Assembly (NCBI GenBank): GCA_937890135.1
Contig: CALBYC010000153.1
Coordinates: 1-19,224 of the forward strand
Source of the DNA: an uncultured Parabacteroides sp.
GTDB taxonomy: Bacteria > Bacteroidota > Bacteroidia > Bacteroidales > Tannerellaceae
Direction: 5' to 3'
Length of the DNA: 19,224 nucleotides
Of the stretch, positions 14,084 to 19,224 are shown in pieces; position 1 is the first letter of the stretch, and each line of letters opens with the position of its first letter. Made by a program: the position numbers and the translations under genes. The notes under the pieces were generated by a model. The model saw only the letters and a list, made by a program, of their open reading frames with translations. It was not told the origin of the DNA and did not search any database.

Positions 14084-15700
14084 ATGAAAAGCAGCATGAA
14101 ACATTTGGTCTTATTTTTATTGATATTCTGCATGTCGTGGGTATCTGTCCTAGCCCAAAAAGATATGGAAGCACGAAAATTGCAATTGGCACTGTATGCT
14201 ATTAACAATTTATATGTAGATTCAACTAATCAAGCAAAACTGGTTGAAGATGCGATAACCGGCATGTTAGAGAAATTAGACCCGCATTCAACCTATACCA
14301 ACCCGGAAGAGACCAAAGAAATGACCGAGCCTTTGGCTGGAAATTTTGATGGAATCGGAATACAATTCAACATGTTGACTGACACAGTCTACGTGATACA
14401 AGTCATATCCGGAGGCCCTTCAGAGAAAGTGGGTTTGATGGCAGGAGACAGGATCGTGGAAGTAAATGACAGCGTGATTGCCGGAGTCAAAATGAGCACT
14501 CCGGAAGTGATGAAGCGCCTGCGCGGTCCCAAAGGATCAGAAGTCCACATCAAAGTGAAACGAGGAGGCGAACCCAAATTACTTGACTTCACCATAACGA
14601 GAGGTAAAATTCCCGTATATAGCATAGATGCGGCGTACATGGCAGATAAAAAAACGGGGTACATCAAGCTAAATCGCTTTGCAGCTTCATCGACCAAGGA
14701 ATTCAAAGAAGCCCTAAATAACCTAACCAGGAAAGGAATGACGCAGCTCATCTTGGATTTACAGGGAAACGGAGGCGGTTACTTGAATGTAGCCATTGAA
14801 TTGGCTGATGAGTTCCTCTCCCGCGGGAAATTAATCGTATATACAGAAGGTGAGAAACAAAAACGCCAAGAAGCACTTTCCACCTATGCAGGTTCATTTG
14901 AAGACGGCCGTTTGGTGATTTTAGTTGATGAAGCATCTGCCAGTGCCAGTGAGATCCTGTCCGGAGCTATCCAAGACTGGGATAGAGGCATCATTATTGG
15001 AAGACGGACTTTCGGGAAAGGGCTGGTTCAACGTCCGATTCCTTTACCTGACGGTTCTATGATCCGCCTAACTGTAGCAAGATATTATACCCCTACAGGG
15101 CGTTGTATCCAAAAGCCATATGAAAAAGGGAAAGGCGAAGAATATGCTCATGATCTTATGTCTCGATACAAGCATGGAGAACTGATGAGCGCAGACAGCA
15201 TCCACTTCCCTGACTCGTTGAAATTCCAGACATTAGAAAAAGCTCGTACTGTATATGGAGGAGGAGGAATCATGCCAGACGTATTCGTACCGATTGACAC
15301 TACCTATAACAGTGAATACCACCGCTCTCTTATATCCAATGGCTTGGTCAATCGTGTCGCCATGAATTATTTAGACCAGCACAGAGAGGAACTAAACAAA
15401 AGGTACAAAAAGGTCCATACCTACAAAGAAAGGTTTGTAGTCCCTGAGTCCGTGATGAACGATTTGCGGATAATGGCAGACAATAAAAAAATCGCATTCA
15501 AAGAAGAAGAATACAGCCGCTCTTTGCCATTAATCCGGCTTCAAATAAAAGCGTTGATAGCTCGTGACTTATTCGATACGACATCTTATTTCTACATCAT
15601 CAACGATGTCAACCAGACTTACCAAGAAGCGCTAAGGCTCATCAACGATGAAATAAAATATGACGAGATATTGGACAAACCAAATAAAACAAATGAATAA
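14084..15700 (+). CDS. S41 family carboxy-terminal processing peptidase (CtpA-like)
   Basis: This is a periplasmic serine protease of the tail-specific/C-terminal processing family. The 538-residue protein has a signal peptide ending VLA-Q (about 23-25), a short helical segment with LDPHSTYTNPEE, a PDZ domain at about 80-165 (IGIQFNML, GLMAGDRIVEVND), and the S41 catalytic domain. The catalytic pair is visible as S287 in EASASASEILSG and K312 in RTFGKGLVQ, with Q316 four residues on. The 25-residue Ser-Lys spacing equals that of E. coli Prc (S452/K477). A C-terminal extension of about 170 residues after the core is common in Bacteroidota S41 enzymes. Substrates are unknown. The first chromate-transporter gene begins 2 nt after the stop. 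Confidence 0.93.
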   Translation: MKSSMKHLVLFLLIFCMSWVSVLAQKDMEARKLQLALYAINNLYVDSTNQAKLVEDAITGMLEKLDPHSTYTNPEETKEMTEPLAGNFDGIGIQFNMLTDTVYVIQVISGGPSEKVGLMAGDRIVEVNDSVIAGVKMSTPEVMKRLRGPKGSEVHIKVKRGGEPKLLDFTITRGKIPVYSIDAAYMADKKTGYIKLNRFAASSTKEFKEALNNLTRKGMTQLILDLQGNGGGYLNVAIELADEFLSRGKLIVYTEGEKQKRQEALSTYAGSFEDGRLVILVDEASASASEILSGAIQDWDRGIIIGRRTFGKGLVQRPIPLPDGSMIRLTVARYYTPTGRCIQKPYEKGKGEEYAHDLMSRYKHGELMSADSIHFPDSLKFQTLEKARTVYGGGGIMPDVFVPIDTTYNSEYHRSLISNGLVNRVAMNYLDQHREELNKRYKKVHTYKERFVVPESVMNDLRIMADNKKIAFKEEEYSRSLPLIRLQIKALIARDLFDTTSYFYIINDVNQTYQEALRLINDEIKYDEILDKPNKTNE

Positions 15701-15702
15701 AA

Positions 15703-16239
15703 ATGTACTGGCAATTATTTCTGACATTTGTTAAAATAGGGACATTTACAATCGGTGGCGGATATGCCATGCTTCCGCTAATCAGGCAGGAAGTCGTTAG
15801 TCGGAAATGGCTGACAGAAGAAGAATTTATCGACATCTTCGCTGTCGCCCAATCTTTACCCGGGATTTTTGCGGTGAACATATCTATTTTCGTTGGCTAC
15901 CAGCTAAAGAAAAAGGCAGGAGCACTCTGCAGTGCATTGGGGACAATCATGCCCTCTTTCTTGATTATTTTGGCAATTGCTCTTTTTTTCACGAACGCAC
16001 GGGAAAACGTATGGGTTGAACGAGCTTTCAAAGGATTGAGACCGGCAGTAGTAGCATTAATTGCTGTTCCATGTATTTCCACTGCGAAGAAAATCAATCT
16101 TACCTATAAACAATCGGTTATACCTGTCGTAGCTGCTTTGTTGATTTGGCAAGCCGGGGTATCTCCGGCTTGGATCATTCTGGCGGCAATTGCAGGCGGA
16201 ATAATTTATGGTTTGAAATTTAAACAAAACATAAAATGA
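15703..16239 (+). CDS. Chromate transporter (CHR) family protein, half-size, first of pair
   Basis: This 178-residue membrane protein is one half-length CHR domain, with KIGTFTIGGGYAMLPLIRQE at the N-terminus and the conserved AQSLPGIFAVN loop. About five or six hydrophobic helices follow, including LRPAVVALIAVPC. Short CHR proteins occur as adjacent pairs that together make up one full transporter. The family is named for chromate efflux, but in anaerobic Bacteroidales the natural substrate is uncertain. It overlaps the next gene by 4 nt (ATGA), which implies translational coupling and a heteromeric product. Confidence 0.9.
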   Translation: MYWQLFLTFVKIGTFTIGGGYAMLPLIRQEVVSRKWLTEEEFIDIFAVAQSLPGIFAVNISIFVGYQLKKKAGALCSALGTIMPSFLIILAIALFFTNARENVWVERAFKGLRPAVVALIAVPCISTAKKINLTYKQSVIPVVAALLIWQAGVSPAWIILAAIAGGIIYGLKFKQNIK

Positions 16240-16784
16240 TTTGGTTTCAACTTCTTTACGTATATCTGAAGATAGGCATCTTAGGATTTGGCGGCGGTTA
16301 TGCAATGCTTTCGCTAATTCAAGCCGAAGTAGTGGACCGCCATCAATGGATATCTTTGCAAGAATTTACAGATATTGTAGCGATATCCCAAATGACCCCA
16401 GGCCCTATCGGCATCAACAGCGCCACTTATATTGGATACACAGCCATTCTTAATGCCGGCTATCCCCCATACATCGCCGTCTTCGGTTCATGCCTGACCA
16501 CTTTCGCAGTATGCCTGCCCTCGTTTCTTTTAGTCTTGATGATTTCCTACAGCTTTGCCCGGTTCAAGCACAACAAATATGTAGAAGCCGCATTCTTAGG
16601 ACTTCGCCCGGCAACTGTCGGACTAATAGCTGCCGCTGCTTTGTTATTAATGAACCATGAGAATTTTATCGATTATAAGAGTTTTGTTATTTTTGCCATA
16701 GCATTCATATTGACCTATAAGTTCAAAATTCATCCAATTTTGATGATTCTTTTGGCTGGTATGGCAGGCATTTTATTGTATTGA
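16236..16784 (+). CDS. Chromate transporter (CHR) family protein, half-size, second of pair
   Basis: This is the second half-size CHR protein, 182 residues, with KIGILGFGGGYAMLSLIQAE at the start and SQMTPGPIGINSATYIG at about 50-66. The latter is the fuller form of the family's PGP loop, compared with LPGIFAVN in the upstream partner. Several hydrophobic helices follow, with LRPATVGLIAAAALL near the middle. The sequence difference between the two halves suggests they occupy distinct positions in an antiparallel heterodimer, as described for short-chain CHR pairs. The start codon overlaps the stop of the first gene, and the next gene starts 9 nt downstream. Confidence 0.9.
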   Translation: MIWFQLLYVYLKIGILGFGGGYAMLSLIQAEVVDRHQWISLQEFTDIVAISQMTPGPIGINSATYIGYTAILNAGYPPYIAVFGSCLTTFAVCLPSFLLVLMISYSFARFKHNKYVEAAFLGLRPATVGLIAAAALLLMNHENFIDYKSFVIFAIAFILTYKFKIHPILMILLAGMAGILLY

Positions 16785-16793
16785 TTTTGATAT

Positions 16794-18326
16794 ATGGAAA
16801 AAGTGAATTATAAATGGTTATTTTATCTGCTCGTATTATTTGCGACATCTTGTAAAACGCAACAGACCATCCTTTCAACAGATGTCTCACAAGGAGAGCA
16901 CCCCAAAAGAGAATTCCGAGGAGCATGGATACAAACGGCATTCCAAGGAGAATACAAGTCCATGTCGCCCGGTGAGATACGGAGAAGTTTTGCGAGGAAA
17001 TTGAACTTCCTACAATCATGTGGCATCAATGCCATCATATTCCAAGTCCGCCCCGAAGCAGATGCCTTTTACCGTTCCCAATTAGAGCCATGGAGCCGTT
17101 TCTTCACTGGAAAGCAAGGACTTGCCCCAGAAGGTGATTTCGACCTGATGGCTTACCTCATCAATGAATGCCACAAGAGGAACATGGAGTTTCACGCATG
17201 GCTGAACCCTTATAGGGCCAGCACGGCAGGAAATACACAATTCGCCGACTCCCATATCTATCATCAGCATCCCGAATGGTTCGTCACTTATAACAAGCAA
17301 ATCCTGTTCGACCCGGGACTGCCACAGTCTCGCCAGTTCATCTGCAAAGTAGTTAAAGACATAATTACCCGTTACGATGTCGACGCAATTCACATGGATG
17401 ACTATTTCTATCCCTATCCTGTTGCCGGCGAGTTTTTCCCGGATGAAAACAGTTTTGAGAAATATGGATTGGCAAAAGGTTATTCTTACGACCAAAAAGG
17501 GGATTGGAGGCGTGCGAACGTAAACAAGCTGATTAGACAAATCAAAAGAACCATAATGCTGAACAAGCCATGGGTTCGCTTTGGAATAAGCCCATTCGGA
17601 ATATACCGGAATAAAAGAAGTACGCCTGATGATTCCGGAAGTAACACCAACGGACTACAAAACTACGACGACCTTTACGCCGATGTCACCCTTTGGGTCA
17701 AACAAGGGTGGATTGACTATAATATACCACAAATTTATTGGGAGATAGGTCATCCCAAGGCAGATTACATAACGTTGGCGAAATGGTGGAACCGCAATGC
17801 CAACAATGGACATCTCTATATCGGGCAAGATGTGGCAAGGACGATGAAAGCAAATCAATTGCATGAGAAAATGCGATGCGAACGTTCGCTGAGCCACATC
17901 TCCGGCAACTGTTTCTGGCCAGCAAATGAAATTCTATGGAACAACAAAGGGATAGCTGATAGCTTAAAACAGCATTACCACCGCTATCCGGCTTTGATCC
18001 CGGCATATACCCATATGCATGACCGCGCTCCTAAAGAGGTAAAAAGATTAAAGGCGGAATGGACAGAAAAGGGGTATCTGCTGCATTGGCAAGCCGAGCA
18101 GAGCGCAACAAATCCTGAATTAGCGAACTATTTCGTCATTTACCGTTTTGAAAACAAAGAAAACATAGATTTGAACAAATCATCTCACATAGTAGCTATC
18201 ACGCGCAATTGTTTCCATATATTACCCTATGACAAAGGGAAACGCAAGTATCGTTATGTCGTAACAGCGGTAGACCGATTCCATAATGAAAGTTTGAAAG
18301 GGAAAACCAAAAAAGTTAAATTATAA
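16794..18326 (+). CDS. Family 10-like glycosyl hydrolase lipoprotein (GHL10/DUF187)
   Basis: The 510-residue protein has a lipoprotein signal (FATSC, C20) and so is probably surface- or periplasm-anchored. The GHL10 (formerly DUF187) TIM-barrel domain runs from REFRGAWIQT (39-48) through INAIIFQVRPEADAFY and FHAWLNPYRAS. It continues with DAIHMDDYFYPYP (M201, D202, D203) and PQIYWEIGH (about 310). The C-terminal ~110 residues form a fibronectin type III-like module (KRLKAEWTEKGYLLHW to YRYVVTAVDRFHNES). Related proteins are widespread in Bacteroidota, and some act on peptidoglycan-like or other glycans. The substrate here is not known. It sits 9 nt after the CHR pair and 4 nt before the GH2 gene. 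Confidence 0.9.
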   Translation: MEKVNYKWLFYLLVLFATSCKTQQTILSTDVSQGEHPKREFRGAWIQTAFQGEYKSMSPGEIRRSFARKLNFLQSCGINAIIFQVRPEADAFYRSQLEPWSRFFTGKQGLAPEGDFDLMAYLINECHKRNMEFHAWLNPYRASTAGNTQFADSHIYHQHPEWFVTYNKQILFDPGLPQSRQFICKVVKDIITRYDVDAIHMDDYFYPYPVAGEFFPDENSFEKYGLAKGYSYDQKGDWRRANVNKLIRQIKRTIMLNKPWVRFGISPFGIYRNKRSTPDDSGSNTNGLQNYDDLYADVTLWVKQGWIDYNIPQIYWEIGHPKADYITLAKWWNRNANNGHLYIGQDVARTMKANQLHEKMRCERSLSHISGNCFWPANEILWNNKGIADSLKQHYHRYPALIPAYTHMHDRAPKEVKRLKAEWTEKGYLLHWQAEQSATNPELANYFVIYRFENKENIDLNKSSHIVAITRNCFHILPYDKGKRKYRYVVTAVDRFHNESLKGKTKKVKL

Positions 18327-18330
18327 AGAT

Positions 18331-19185
18331 ATGACAACTGACAAAATTTATCTTACCATGGTTGGACTCTGCTGCATGCTACTAGCGGCTTGCAGCTCTC
18401 CCAACGCAGGCACTTCTCCTCGAGTAAAAGAGGATTTTGATGCCGGCTGGAGATTCGTCCTCAACGAGGACCGCCCTGAATCTTCCTCCCTCGACTATGA
18501 CGATGGACACTGGCGAGTATTGAACCTTCCTCATGATTGGGCGATAGAGGGGGATTTCAGCCAAGATAATCCTTCCGGCATCGGGGGAGGTGCTCTTCCT
18601 GGTGGCATTGGCTGGTACCGCAAAAGTTTCATCCCGGCCAAGTCGGACGCAGGGAAAAAATTCCGTATCGAGTTTGACGGAGTTTATATGAATTCAGAGG
18701 TGTACATCAATGGCCAGTTATTAGGCAAACGACCATACGGCTATATCTCTTTTGGTTACGATTTGACCCCTTATCTGAAATTTGGAGAAAAGAATGTGGT
18801 AGCCGTACGCGTTGACAATGCCGAACAGCCCAATTCCCGCTGGTATTCCGGATGCGGCATCTACAGAAATGTATGGCTGGTCAAGACGAATCCAATCCAC
18901 GTGGCAACATGGGGGACATTTGTCTCAACGCAAGCTGTCGATGCTAATAAAGCGACGCTGAAATTAGAGACAACCGTGGCAAATGAGAGCAACGAGTCCA
19001 CAGAGGTAATGCTCCTTTCCCATCTTTTGGATGCCACAGGAAAAGAAGTGGCCAACAGTACAAACTCCATAAATTTAGGAATAGGAGAAGAAATAAACAT
19101 TTCCGATGTATTGGAAGTTCGTTCCCCTATATTGTGGAACATCGATCAGCCCTACCTTTACACCCTGGTTGAAGTGTCCAAATAG
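18331..19185 (+). CDS. Glycoside hydrolase family 2 (beta-galactosidase-like) lipoprotein, truncated before the catalytic domain
   Basis: The 284-residue product begins with a lipoprotein signal (LLAAC, C21). It continues with the GH2 N-terminal sugar-binding jelly-roll: NLPHDWAIEGDF, GIGWYRKSF, GVYMNSEVYINGQLLG, and NSRWYSGCGIYRNVWL near 165-180. The GH2 Ig-like middle domain follows (about 190-284) and ends at the conserved LWNIDQPYLYTL. A TAG stop comes four residues later. Full GH2 enzymes are roughly 600-1000 residues, so the TIM-barrel with its two catalytic glutamates is missing. None of the three forward frames in the remaining 39 nt continues the domain, so a simple frameshift is not supported. 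It is probably a broken gene, possibly cut by an insertion or rearrangement. It starts 4 nt after the GHL10 gene. Confidence 0.85.
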   Translation: MTTDKIYLTMVGLCCMLLAACSSPNAGTSPRVKEDFDAGWRFVLNEDRPESSSLDYDDGHWRVLNLPHDWAIEGDFSQDNPSGIGGGALPGGIGWYRKSFIPAKSDAGKKFRIEFDGVYMNSEVYINGQLLGKRPYGYISFGYDLTPYLKFGEKNVVAVRVDNAEQPNSRWYSGCGIYRNVWLVKTNPIHVATWGTFVSTQAVDANKATLKLETTVANESNESTEVMLLSHLLDATGKEVANSTNSINLGIGEEINISDVLEVRSPILWNIDQPYLYTLVEVSK

Positions 19186-19212
19186 AACTGCAACGTTTTT
19201 CTATATAAAACT

Positions 19213-19224
19213 ATGAAAAACACT
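19213..19224 (+). CDS. Possible start of a further gene at the window edge
   Basis: An ATG followed by three sense codons (MKNT) begins 27 nt after the truncated GH2 stop, behind an A/T-rich stretch typical of Bacteroidota leaders. Four codons are too few to identify or confirm a gene. If real, it might belong to whatever interrupted the GH2 gene. Confidence 0.2.

Overview
The window is a stretch of Bacteroidales (phylum Bacteroidota) chromosome with every intact gene on the + strand. The assignment rests on three things. Promoters match the Bacteroidota -7 box TAnnTTTG. Leaders before start codons are A-rich, with little Shine-Dalgarno sequence. The gene content includes an outer-membrane beta-barrel receptor with a carboxypeptidase-regulatory-like domain and a complete type IX secretion system (T9SS) core operon. 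Carrying porP-gldK-gldL-gldM-gldN points to a T9SS-bearing relative of Porphyromonas, Tannerella or Parabacteroides more than to typical Bacteroides. The species cannot be named from the sequence alone.

Layout. (1) 1-587: the 5' end of a leftward Rpn/PD-(D/E)XK-type nuclease-transposase gene, then a gene-free region holding four imperfect 22-bp tandem repeats. (2) 588-3065: a TonB-receptor-like outer-membrane protein, closed by a strong hairpin. (3) 3220-4075: a PduO-type cobalamin adenosyltransferase and a small acidic DUF2795 protein, each with its own promoter-like box, ended by a long perfect hairpin. (4) 4206-10355: the T9SS operon, ended by tandem hairpins. (5) 10558-19185: a second tightly packed run with gaps of 51 nt or less and one 4-nt overlap. 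It encodes a GNAT-like protein, topoisomerase IV subunit B (ParE), phosphopantetheine adenylyltransferase (CoaD), an S41 processing protease, a pair of half-size chromate-transporter-family proteins, a family-10-like glycosyl hydrolase lipoprotein, and a GH2 beta-galactosidase-like lipoprotein cut off before its catalytic domain.

How the genes work together. PorP, GldK and GldN are envelope-facing parts of the secretion machine, while GldL and GldM form the proton-driven inner-membrane motor. The residues linked to proton conduction in GldL and to coupling in GldM are all present. The downstream run mixes housekeeping enzymes with envelope proteins and looks co-transcribed, though no shared pathway is evident.

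Nothing here amounts to a clear new multi-gene system. The points most worth a second look are the 22-bp repeat array beside the nuclease-transposase gene, the truncated GH2 gene at the right edge, the low-complexity tails on GldL and GldN, and the conserved but uncharacterised GNAT-like protein beside parE.
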